NCBI RefSeq assembly: GCF_900106035.1
Contig: NZ_FNUC01000003.1
Coordinates: 1,302,001-1,366,000 of the forward strand
Length of the DNA stretch: 64,000 nt
Origin: Jiangella alba
Lineage (GTDB): Bacteria; Actinomycetota; Actinomycetes; Jiangellales; Jiangellaceae
Direction of reading: 5' to 3'
The notes under the pieces are model-generated. The model had not been told where the DNA came from. It made no database searches and saw nothing but the letters and a program-made list of their open reading frames with translations. Position 1 is the first letter of the stretch, and each line of letters opens with the position of its first letter. This document shows positions 43,933 through 51,349 of this stretch, piece after piece. A program made the position numbers and the translations under genes.

Positions 43933-45243
43933 ATGAAGGCCCTACTCATCACCCACGGCAGCCGCGGAGATGTACAGCCGTTCGCTGCACTCGCGAGCGC
44001 GCTCGCGAGTGCCGGTCATACCTCCGTCCTCGCGGCGCCGGCGGCCTCCGCAGATCTGGGCGAGCCGTTCAGTGAGCGCGTGGTCAGGCTCCACGACGGG
44101 CCGAATGAGTTGGCGCGTGACCTGGAGGTCGTTAAAGGCCTTGAAACGGGCTTCCGCGGACTCAATGGGCGAAGACGCCTGGTGACGACTGTGCCGAAGA
44201 CCCGGCGATTGGTCAGAGCCGTGCTCGACGATCTGTCATCCATGGCCCGCGATATCGTGGAGAACCGTCGGGAGTCCTTCGACGTTGTCGTCCACCATGT
44301 CAGCGGCGGTGGGCACGATGTCGCAGAGTTCCTCGGTGTGCCCTCCGTGCTGATGTGTCCGCAGCCGTACTGGGTGCCGACCGGAGCATTTCCCGACCCG
44401 TCGTTCCGATGGCGTCCACCCAGGCGGTTCAACCGAGCAACCTACATCACCAGCCGCGCGATCTGGTGGCTGTTCAGCGGGAGCAGCACCCAGTGGCGTC
44501 GAGAACGGCTCGGTCTGCGTCGTCGTCCTAGCGGGAGGTTCCGACAGGTTGACGGGTCGCCAACCACAGTGTTGCACCCATTCACCAGACGGCTCTTGCC
44601 GCGGACGACAAGTTACCCGCCATGGGTGCACACGACAGGCTTCTGGTCGCAGCCTGCCGCCGGGACCTGGGTGCCGCCGGCATCGCTGGCGGCGTTTCTG
44701 GCCACCGGTCCTCCACCGGTCTACGTGGGATTCGCCAGTACGGTGACTTCGGACCCCCACCGGTTGGCGCGCCTTGTCCGTGAGGCGGTGCGGCTGGCCA
44801 GGGTGAGGGCCGTCGTCGTCGGCGGGTGGAGCGGCATGGCTGCGCCGGACCTCGGGGGCGACATCGCGTTCGTGGACAGCGTCCCCTTCGGTTGGTTGTT
44901 TCCGCAGATGGCCGCGATCGTCCATCATGGCGGCCTTGGCACCACTGGTGAGGCGATGGCGGCCGGGCGGCCTCAGGTCGTCTGTCCATCACTGCCGGAT
45001 CAGCGTTTCAACGCGCACCGGCTCTACGAGCTGGGCGTTGCCGCGCCTACGTCACGCCTGCGTGAGGTCACCGCGGAGCAACTCGCCTTGGCCATCCGGC
45101 GAGCGGCCCATGACAGGCGCTTGGCGGCTCGGGCGGAACAACTCGGACGTGAGATCCGCGGCGAGGACGGCGCGGCCGAAGCTGTTCGCATAGTCGAGGC
45201 GATCGCCACGGGTGATCGTCTGAAGTTGGTCCGCCAGAGCTAG
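43933..45243 (+). CDS. GT1-family glycosyltransferase (second copy)
   Basis: This 436-aa paralog of the enzyme at 41416 has matching blocks: MKALLITHGSRGDVQPFAAL, PYWVPTGAFPDPSFRW, VPFGWLFPQMAAIVHHGGLG and AAGRPQVVCPSLPDQRFNAH. The copies differ enough to use different acceptors or act on different positions. It is first in a rightward operon with rmlA (15-bp gap) and the MFS exporter. Its donor is therefore probably a dTDP-sugar, though the rest of a dTDP-sugar pathway is absent here. Confidence 0.93.
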   Translation: MKALLITHGSRGDVQPFAALASALASAGHTSVLAAPAASADLGEPFSERVVRLHDGPNELARDLEVVKGLETGFRGLNGRRRLVTTVPKTRRLVRAVLDDLSSMARDIVENRRESFDVVVHHVSGGGHDVAEFLGVPSVLMCPQPYWVPTGAFPDPSFRWRPPRRFNRATYITSRAIWWLFSGSSTQWRRERLGLRRRPSGRFRQVDGSPTTVLHPFTRRLLPRTTSYPPWVHTTGFWSQPAAGTWVPPASLAAFLATGPPPVYVGFASTVTSDPHRLARLVREAVRLARVRAVVVGGWSGMAAPDLGGDIAFVDSVPFGWLFPQMAAIVHHGGLGTTGEAMAAGRPQVVCPSLPDQRFNAHRLYELGVAAPTSRLREVTAEQLALAIRRAAHDRRLAARAEQLGREIRGEDGAAEAVRIVEAIATGDRLKLVRQS

Positions 45244-45258
45244 ATTGCGAGGCGTGAG

Positions 45259-46170
45259 GTGAAAGGAATCATCCTGGCCGGCGGACATGGCAGCCGGCTC
45301 CACCCGGTGACGTTGGGTGTGTCGAAGCAGCTCGTCCCGGTTTACAACAAACCCATGATCTATTACCCGCTGTCCGTGCTGATGCTCGCCGGAATTACCG
45401 ACATTCTCATCATCACAAACCCGCAGGACAGGCCGCAGTTTGAGCATCTCCTTACCGACGGCTCGCAATGGGGAATACGACTCGACTATGCAGCACAAGA
45501 TGAGCCGAGAGGGCTGGCAGATGCTTTCATCGTGGGTGCGGATCACGTCGATGGAGATTCGGTGGCGCTGATCTTGGGCGACAACATTTTCCACGGTCCC
45601 GGATTCTCCACCCTACTCTCGAGCGCCGTCAGCGAAATGAAGGGATGCGTGCTCTTCGGGTACCCAGTCGTGGATCCTGAGCGGTACGGCGTTGGCTACA
45701 CCGATGAAACCGGCAATCTGATCGCGCTCGAGGAGAAGCCGCGCCATCCCACATCCAACCGCGCCATCACCGGGTTGTACTTCTATGACAGTGATGTCGT
45801 GGAGATCGCGAGTGGGCTCGAGCCGTCCGCGCGCGGAGAACTCGAGATCACCGATCTGAATCGCGTCTACCTGGACCGTGGGCTGGCCTGCTTGGTCGAG
45901 CTCGGTCGCGGATTCGCCTGGCTGGACACGGGCACACATGACTCGCTGCTCGAGGCCAGTGAGTACGTGCGCACCTTGGAGTACAGGCAAGGGCTGCGCA
46001 TCGCCTGTCTCGAGGAGGTCGCGCTGCGGATGGGCTATATCGACGCCGAGCAGTGTCTGCGTCTCGGCCGGCAGCTCACCTCGTCCGGGTACGGCCGATA
46101 CGTGATCGATGCGGCGCTCGCTGCCGGTGCTCGTGAGGAGATGGGGGTTGGGCCCGGACGGGGGACTTGA
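45259..46170 (+). CDS. rmlA: Glucose-1-phosphate thymidylyltransferase
   Basis: This 303-aa nucleotidyltransferase makes dTDP-glucose from glucose-1-phosphate and dTTP. The motifs are the N-terminal IILAGGHGSRLHPVTLGVSK, LVPVYNKPMIYYPLSVLMLA, the metal site ALILGDNIFHG, GYPVVDPERYGV and ALEEKPRHPTSNRAITGLYF. It is about 10 residues longer than typical RmlA. GTG start. Its TGA overlaps the ATG of the MFS gene. No rmlB, rmlC or rmlD lies in the window. Confidence 0.95.
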   Translation: MKGIILAGGHGSRLHPVTLGVSKQLVPVYNKPMIYYPLSVLMLAGITDILIITNPQDRPQFEHLLTDGSQWGIRLDYAAQDEPRGLADAFIVGADHVDGDSVALILGDNIFHGPGFSTLLSSAVSEMKGCVLFGYPVVDPERYGVGYTDETGNLIALEEKPRHPTSNRAITGLYFYDSDVVEIASGLEPSARGELEITDLNRVYLDRGLACLVELGRGFAWLDTGTHDSLLEASEYVRTLEYRQGLRIACLEEVALRMGYIDAEQCLRLGRQLTSSGYGRYVIDAALAAGAREEMGVGPGRGT

Positions 46171-47651
46171 TGGCTCCAGGCCCTCGGCAGGCGACGGCGA
46201 CGCATGGACACGTCGTTCGCGCGCTCTCCGGCCTGCTGCTCGCCGTATTCGTCGTCTCGCTGTCGGGCACCGTTGTCGCCACCGCGCTGCCACGCATCAT
46301 CGCCGAGCTCGGCGGCAGCCAGCGGCAGTACGCCTGGGTGGTCACGGCGACACTGCTCACGATCACAGCCTCCGGACCCATCTGGGGCAAGCTGGCAGAT
46401 CGTGCGAGCAGGAGAACGCTGGTCCAGCTGGCGTTCTCGATCTTCGCTCTCGGGTCGGTCCTCGCCGGCTTCTCGCCGAACACCGAGATGCTCATCCTGT
46501 TCCGGGCGTTCGAGGGCGCGGGCATGGGTGGGTTGGGAGCTCTGGCCCCGACCGTCATCGCATCGTTGGTTGGTCCGCGGGAACGTAGCCGGTACGTGGG
46601 CTACTTCGTCGCCGTCGGGGCCATTGCGACCCTTGGCGGGCCGCTGATCGGCGGCCTCATCGTCGATGTGCCGCTTCTGGGGTGGCGGTGGTGCTTCTGG
46701 ATCGTCGCACCGATCGCAGTGGCGGCCGTCTTGCTGCTTCGGCGGATGCCGGAGCTCCCGGTGGTTCGGCCAGGCTGTCGCTTTGACTGGCTGGGCGCGT
46801 TCCTCGTACCGATTGCGATCTGCATCCTGATGATCTGGGTCACGTCGGCAGGTGCCGACTTCGGCTGGCGATCGCGCATCAGCCTCGGCCTGCTCGTCGT
46901 GAGTGCGACGCTGATCGTCTGTTCTGTCTTCGTCGAGCACAGAGCGGCCGATCCACTGCTCCCGCTGTGGCTGTTGCGGAATCGCACGATGCCGATCGCT
47001 CTCTTCGCAATCACCGTCGCTGGCGCTTCCCTGGTGGTCTCGTCGGTGTTCCTTGCCCAGTACTTTCAGATCGCTCGTCGGTACTCGCCGACCGAGTCAG
47101 GACTGTTGCTGCTCCCCTTACTCGCCGCGGTCGTCGGCGCGACACTCGTGTGCGGTCGGATCACGAGCCGCACCGGCCGCGTCAAGGCGCCCCTGGTGGT
47201 CGGCGGAGCACTGAGCGTGATGGGCTTCGCACTTCTGGGTGGGGTCGACGACTCGACGTCGCTGGGGTCGTTGTGTCTGAGCATGATGATTCTCGGGCTC
47301 GGGATCGGGTCCTGCGCGCCAAACCTGGTCGTGGTGGCGCAAAATCTCCTCGACTACCCCGACCTCGGCGCCGGCACGTCCCTGCTCACGTTCTTTCAAT
47401 CGTTCGGTGGAGCGGCCGGCATCTCCGTTCTGGGCGCGGTCTTCGCGTCGCAAGTATCGGATCGGGCGTCCGACCACACCGGGATCGAATACGCCTACGG
47501 TGCTGCATCCGGCCGTGTCTTCCTCATCTGCGCAGCCCTCGCTGGTGCCGCGTTCATCGCCGTCCTGTTCGTGCGGGAATCGCACGTCGCTGCCGAACAG
47601 TCAGGCGGGGACGGTGCCGCCCATGATCTCGGCGCGCAGCGGCCAGTGTGA
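46170..47651 (+). CDS. MFS drug exporter, DHA2/EmrB type, with repeat-derived C-terminus
   Basis: This 493-aa transporter has about 14 membrane segments. It starts MAPGPRQATATHGHVV, with the first segment near LSGLLLAVFVVSLSGTVVAT and the motif-C-like region near residue 150. It probably exports the glycosylated product of this island. The last ~16 codons (GGDGAAHDLGAQRPV) lie in the direct repeat at 47601-47652 and are antisense to the end of the radical SAM gene. The original C-terminus was therefore replaced by target sequence on integration. ATG 46170 is used; TTG 46167 is an alternative. Confidence 0.92.
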   Translation: MAPGPRQATATHGHVVRALSGLLLAVFVVSLSGTVVATALPRIIAELGGSQRQYAWVVTATLLTITASGPIWGKLADRASRRTLVQLAFSIFALGSVLAGFSPNTEMLILFRAFEGAGMGGLGALAPTVIASLVGPRERSRYVGYFVAVGAIATLGGPLIGGLIVDVPLLGWRWCFWIVAPIAVAAVLLLRRMPELPVVRPGCRFDWLGAFLVPIAICILMIWVTSAGADFGWRSRISLGLLVVSATLIVCSVFVEHRAADPLLPLWLLRNRTMPIALFAITVAGASLVVSSVFLAQYFQIARRYSPTESGLLLLPLLAAVVGATLVCGRITSRTGRVKAPLVVGGALSVMGFALLGGVDDSTSLGSLCLSMMILGLGIGSCAPNLVVVAQNLLDYPDLGAGTSLLTFFQSFGGAAGISVLGAVFASQVSDRASDHTGIEYAYGAASGRVFLICAALAGAAFIAVLFVRESHVAAEQSGGDGAAHDLGAQRPV

Positions 47652-47652
47652 C
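47601..47652. repeat. Right copy of the island-flanking direct repeat
   Basis: This copy is part of two genes: the end of the MFS gene on the plus strand and the last 17 codons with stop of the radical SAM gene on the minus strand. It differs from 21562-21613 at one base (47607 G versus 21568 C). Confidence 0.92.
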
Positions 47653-49289
47653 CAGAAGGCGCCCTTGTAGCCCAGTTCCGTCAACCGCAGCAGGAACGGG
47701 TTGTCGGCGTAGTTGTTGTCCTCCGGTGTCAGGCCGGGCGCTGTCGGCAGCATGACCCGCGGGCGGTCGTGCAGCGGGACCCACTCCCACAGCAGCTCCA
47801 GGCTGGTCAGCCAGCGGTCGCCGGAGCGGGTGTTGCGTGCGCCCTCGGGCAGCGCGGGGGAGAAGTAGTAGACCGGCCGGAACCCGCCCATCGGGTCGAA
47901 CATGAACTGCCGCTCGTACTCCACCCTGCTGTGGCACTGCTCCAGGGTCGACAGCAGGATCGGCGCCGTCGCGGTGTTGGACTGCAGGCCTGGGACGGCG
48001 CGCGTGCCGCCGCTGCGGGCGGCGAGGTCGCGGCCCAGCGGCGAGTACGGGAACGCGCGGAGGCCGAGCGTGAAGCCGACCACCGTCGCATCCAGCGCGA
48101 GCAGGCCGTCGACGCAGTCGTGCATGGTCTCGGCGGTCTCGCCGGGCATGCCCAGCAGCGCCTCGACCATCGTCAGCATCCCGTACTGCGTCGCCAGGTC
48201 GCACAGCCGCTGCACGTCGGCGTAGCCGTAGAACCGGGTGCCGCGGCCGGTCACCTTCCAGCCGTTCAGGACGTCGTCGCGGACGTGGTCGGGTGCCACG
48301 TTGATGCCCGCGCAGCCGGCCTCGGCCAGCAGCGCCGCGTACTCCTCGTCGAACGGCGCCGGCTGCACGTAGATCCACAGCCGGAGGTCGTGCAGCGGCG
48401 AGGACCGGTCGGTGCGCTTGCGCCGGACGATCTCGCGCAGCACCGCCTTGCTGTGCGCGATGTTGAGGTTGAACTCGCTGTCGGTCGTGTGCAGGTCGTG
48501 CACGCCCTGCGCCGTCAGCAACTCCATCTCGTCGACGACGGCGGCCTCGGCGCGGCGGGCGAACCGGTTGCCCTTCGCGTCCGGTTCGACGCAGTGCGCG
48601 CAGGCGTACGTGCAGCCGTTCTTCGTCAGGATGTTGCCCAGCCCGCCGCGCTCGTAATAGGCGAGGTTGTCGACCTTGTCCGGCCGGCCGGAGCGCCGCA
48701 GGTACGGCGTCGACCGATTCACCAGGTCGACCCGGCCGTCCGCCGTCAGCTGCGTGCGGTGCGGGATCTGCCGGACGTCGCCGCGGCCGAGGTTGATGAT
48801 CAGCCCGGGCACCTTCGCCGGCGAGTCGTCGTTGGCCAGCATCGTCGCCAGCTCGACCAGCGTCATCTCGCCCGGCCCCTTGACGCCGTAGTCGATGCCG
48901 AACCAGTCGACCAGCGCGAACGGCATCGACGAGAACCCCACCCCGCCGCCCACGATCGGCGCCGTCGTCCAGCGCTGCACCTCGCGCACGATGTCGCGGT
49001 GGGAGTCGAGGAAGACGCGCTGCTCCTGCGGGTAGATCGTGTCCGTGTTCCGGAACGTCATGCCGACCAGCACCGGCCGGTGCTCACCGAAGTAGGTCGC
49101 GACGGTGTGCCGCCACCGGTCGCGCACGAGCGTCAGGTCGACCACGTCCACCTCGAAGCCGGCGGCCTCGAGCGACGTGGTGAGGATGTCCAGCGCATAC
49201 GGCGTGATGGGCGGGTGCACCAGGTTCGGGTTCACCAGCGTGACGAGCGGGCGGTTCACGTACGCCTCCCCGGGGATGGAGTCGATCAC
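47601..49289 (-). CDS. B12-binding-domain radical SAM enzyme
   Basis: This 562-aa protein has an N-terminal cobalamin-binding-type Rossmann domain (~14-160; VTLVNPNLVHPPITPYALDI, APIVGGGVGFSSMPFALVDW). The radical SAM core carries CTYACAHC at ~227-234 for the 4Fe-4S cluster, and VEALLGMPGETAETMHDCVD supports the AdoMet site. Such enzymes methylate or rearrange unactivated carbons. Codon use is that of the core chromosome, and the 3' end is the integration site of the island. It is near a tryptophanase-like gene, so an aromatic amino-acid product is possible. Confidence 0.9.
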   Translation of the reverse strand: MIDSIPGEAYVNRPLVTLVNPNLVHPPITPYALDILTTSLEAAGFEVDVVDLTLVRDRWRHTVATYFGEHRPVLVGMTFRNTDTIYPQEQRVFLDSHRDIVREVQRWTTAPIVGGGVGFSSMPFALVDWFGIDYGVKGPGEMTLVELATMLANDDSPAKVPGLIINLGRGDVRQIPHRTQLTADGRVDLVNRSTPYLRRSGRPDKVDNLAYYERGGLGNILTKNGCTYACAHCVEPDAKGNRFARRAEAAVVDEMELLTAQGVHDLHTTDSEFNLNIAHSKAVLREIVRRKRTDRSSPLHDLRLWIYVQPAPFDEEYAALLAEAGCAGINVAPDHVRDDVLNGWKVTGRGTRFYGYADVQRLCDLATQYGMLTMVEALLGMPGETAETMHDCVDGLLALDATVVGFTLGLRAFPYSPLGRDLAARSGGTRAVPGLQSNTATAPILLSTLEQCHSRVEYERQFMFDPMGGFRPVYYFSPALPEGARNTRSGDRWLTSLELLWEWVPLHDRPRVMLPTAPGLTPEDNNYADNPFLLRLTELGYKGAFWSHWPLRAEIMGGTVPA

Positions 49290-49363
49290 TCAGAGTGACA
49301 CCGGAACCAGCCCTTGGGGAGGGGGCCGATTTCGAACCATCCCTGACAAGCCGATCTGACCTG

Positions 49364-49386
49364 CACGTTTTCGCAAACTGGACAGG
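49364..49386 (+). promoter_or_regulatory. Candidate operator TTTCGCAAACTGGACAG upstream of small XRE gene
   Basis: The core TTTCGCAAA-TGGACAG at 49364-49386 recurs inverted at 54185-54205 before the second XRE-type regulator gene with a related DNA-binding domain. An overlapping inverted repeat GGACAG/CTGTCC follows (49380-49385, 49400-49405). Confidence 0.5.
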
Positions 49387-49439
49387 ATTCTTCGTGTTCT
49401 GTCCTGGTGTGACCGCTCAGAATTCATCACGCTCGGTGT

Positions 49440-49748
49440 GTGAAGATGATCGTCCGCGCCGCAGGCGTGACGTCCCCCGACGACACCGTCGGCACCGTGA
49501 TCCGCCAGGCTCGGCGCCGGCTCGGCTACAGCCAGTACGCCGTCGCCGACGAACTCGTGCGCATCTCCGGCAACGGCGCCCTCACCCGCGACGAGGTCGC
49601 TCGCTGGGAGCGGGGCAAACGCATCCCCGGCCCGTACTGGCGGCAGTGGATCAGCCAGGTTCTGGACGTGGGCTCGTCGGACCTGGAGCGAGCCGCCCGG
49701 GCCGCGCGGGTCGCCCGGCGGGCTCGCCGGGCGCGAGCACGGCCGTGA
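49440..49748 (+). CDS. Small XRE-type DNA-binding protein
   Basis: This 102-aa regulator has a helix-turn-helix at ~17-70 (VIRQARRRLGYSQYAVADEL, EVARWERGKRIPGPYWRQWI) and a C-terminal tail of Arg/Ala repeats. The DNA-binding part is closely related to the N-terminus of the protein at 52614-54074. It starts at GTG 49440, or at ATG 49446. The last 98 bp overlap the convergent tryptophanase-like gene. It is divergent from the radical SAM gene, which it may control. Confidence 0.8.
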   Translation: MKMIVRAAGVTSPDDTVGTVIRQARRRLGYSQYAVADELVRISGNGALTRDEVARWERGKRIPGPYWRQWISQVLDVGSSDLERAARAARVARRARRARARP

Positions 49749-51084
49749 AGTGCCGCAGCGGCCCGGTCTGCTCGACGATCCGGTAGCCCGGGATCTCCGC
49801 CGCCTTCGCCACGACGGTGGCCGCGCTCTCGGCGACGTACTCGAGGTGGCTCCTGGTGTAGACCCGCCGGGGCAGCGCGAACCGGACCAGTTCGCGTGGC
49901 GCCGGAAGATCGTCGCCGCCATCCGACGCCGGCCGGCCGAACACCAGCGTCCCCAGCTCCGAGACCCGCACCGCGCCGGCCAGGTACAGCTCGTTGGCCA
50001 GCGCCGTCGCGGGTAGCCGGTGCGGCGGCACGTGCGGCAGCAGGGCCGCGGCGTCGACGTACACGGCGTGGCAGCCGGTGGGCTGCAGCACGGGCAGGCC
50101 GGCCTCGGCCAGCTGCTCGCCGAACCAGCGGGCCGTCTGAGCGCGATACCGCAGGTAGTCCGGGTCGGTCACCTCGAGCAGGCCCTGGGCCAGCGCCTCC
50201 AGGTCGCGTCCGGCCAGCCCGCCGTACGTCGGGAACCCCTCGACGGCGATCAACTGGTCGCGGCATCGGCGGGCCAGCTCGGCGTCGCGCAGTGCGATCA
50301 GTCCGCCGATGTTCGCCACCCCGTCCTTCTTGAGGCTCGCCCAGCAGCCGTCGGCGAGGGCGAACACCTCGCGGGCGACGTCTCGGGGCGCCCGGCCGGC
50401 GTGCGCCGGGTCGCGCTCGGTGATGAGGTAGGCGTTCTCGGCGAACCGCGACGCGTCCAGCAGCAGCGTCACGCCGTGATGGTCGCACAGCTCGCGGACC
50501 GCGGCGACGTTGTCCAGCGACACCGGCTGCCCGCCGCCGGCGTTGTTCGTCACCGTCAGCACGACACACCGCACCCGCGAGCCGCCGGGTCCGGACAGCA
50601 GGTCGCGCAGGGCGGGGACGGACAGGTCGCCGCCGAACGGCGCCGGGCCGGTCTGCTCGGCCGGGAGGTCGACGGCCTCCGCGCCGGCCGCCTCCACGCT
50701 GGCCCGCGTCGTGTCGAAATGCGTGTTCGCCACCGAGACGTCGCCGGGCCGCAGCAACCGGCCGAGCAGGATCCGCTCCGCCGCCCGTCCCTGATGCGCC
50801 GGGATCACCTCCGGGTAGCCGGTCAGCTCGCGCACCACCGTCTCGAACCGCTCGTACGACCGCGCGCCGGCATACGACTCGTCGCCGACCATGAGGGCCG
50901 CCCACTGTGCGGCTGACATCGCGCTCGTCCCCGAGTCGGTGAGCAGGTCGATGGTGATGGCGCGAGCCGGCACCCGGAACAGGTTGAATCCGGCCTCCTT
51001 CAGGGCGCGACGACGCTCGGGCACGCTGGGGAAGGGGATCGGCTCGACGGCCTTGATGCGGAACGGCTCCATGAACGCGGGCAC
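49651..51084 (-). CDS. Tryptophanase/tyrosine phenol-lyase family enzyme
   Basis: This 477-aa PLP enzyme has the family blocks MEPFRIKAVEPIPFPS, TIDLLTDSGTSAMSAAQW, GDESYAGARSYERF, IPAHQGRAAERILLG, TVTNNAGGGQPVSLDN and the PLP-lysine region SLKKDGVANIGGL at ~250. It cleaves or forms the C-beta bond of an aromatic amino acid, giving or using indole or phenol with pyruvate and ammonia. GTG 51084 is preferred because AAGGGA sits 7 bp before it. The C-terminal ~25 residues (Gly/Pro/Arg-rich) are unusual and overlap the XRE gene. Confidence 0.92.
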   Translation of the reverse strand: MPAFMEPFRIKAVEPIPFPSVPERRRALKEAGFNLFRVPARAITIDLLTDSGTSAMSAAQWAALMVGDESYAGARSYERFETVVRELTGYPEVIPAHQGRAAERILLGRLLRPGDVSVANTHFDTTRASVEAAGAEAVDLPAEQTGPAPFGGDLSVPALRDLLSGPGGSRVRCVVLTVTNNAGGGQPVSLDNVAAVRELCDHHGVTLLLDASRFAENAYLITERDPAHAGRAPRDVAREVFALADGCWASLKKDGVANIGGLIALRDAELARRCRDQLIAVEGFPTYGGLAGRDLEALAQGLLEVTDPDYLRYRAQTARWFGEQLAEAGLPVLQPTGCHAVYVDAAALLPHVPPHRLPATALANELYLAGAVRVSELGTLVFGRPASDGGDDLPAPRELVRFALPRRVYTRSHLEYVAESAATVVAKAAEIPGYRIVEQTGPLRHFTAVLAPGEPAGRPARPGRLAPGPTSPRPEPG

Positions 51085-51127
51085 GGATAGTCCCTTCGCA
51101 CGCTGCGACTCGACGTCATCAAGTCTG

Positions 51128-51146
51128 TGCGACGTGAAGCGTCGCA
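51128..51146. promoter_or_regulatory. Inverted repeat TGCGACG-TGAAG-CGTCGCA upstream of the tryptophanase-like gene
   Basis: This 7-bp perfect inverted repeat with a 5-bp loop lies 44 bp before the tryptophanase-type start. It could be an operator or a leader hairpin. Confidence 0.35.
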
Positions 51147-51152
51147 GGTAGG

Positions 51153-51192
51153 GGCCAATTCGAGGACACCGACGATCTTGTGACAATTGGCC
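51153..51192. promoter_or_regulatory. Spaced inverted repeat GGCCAATT...AATTGGCC
   Basis: The arms 51153-51160 and 51185-51192 are separated by 24 bp in the region between the tryptophanase-like gene and the divergent AraC gene. AT-rich half sites in a high-GC context suit a regulator site. The TGTGACA direct repeat at 51180 and 51199 lies alongside. Confidence 0.45.
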
Positions 51193-51349
51193 TGCATCTG
51201 TGACACTCTGCGGTCGTGACTGCCGGCTCCGACCAGCGCTATCGTGACGGAGTCTTGCCCGGCCAGGGCTGCTGACGCGCCGCACGGCATTCTCGCGGCC
51301 GAGGCTGGGTGCCCGCTCCGAGGTCGGGAGAATCCGCAGGGGACCCGCC

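Larger units (their letters stand above)
21562..47652. mobile_element. Genomic island bounded by a 52-bp direct repeat
   Basis: The 26-kb segment has visibly lower GC and less biased codon use than both flanks. It starts and ends in the same 52-bp sequence (51 matches), which is the 3' end of the radical SAM gene at 47601-49289. This is the pattern left by integration into a gene end that restores the gene. The ancestral order would be cspA converging on the radical SAM gene. No integrase, transposase or replication gene is seen inside, so the mechanism is inferred. Confidence 0.65.
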
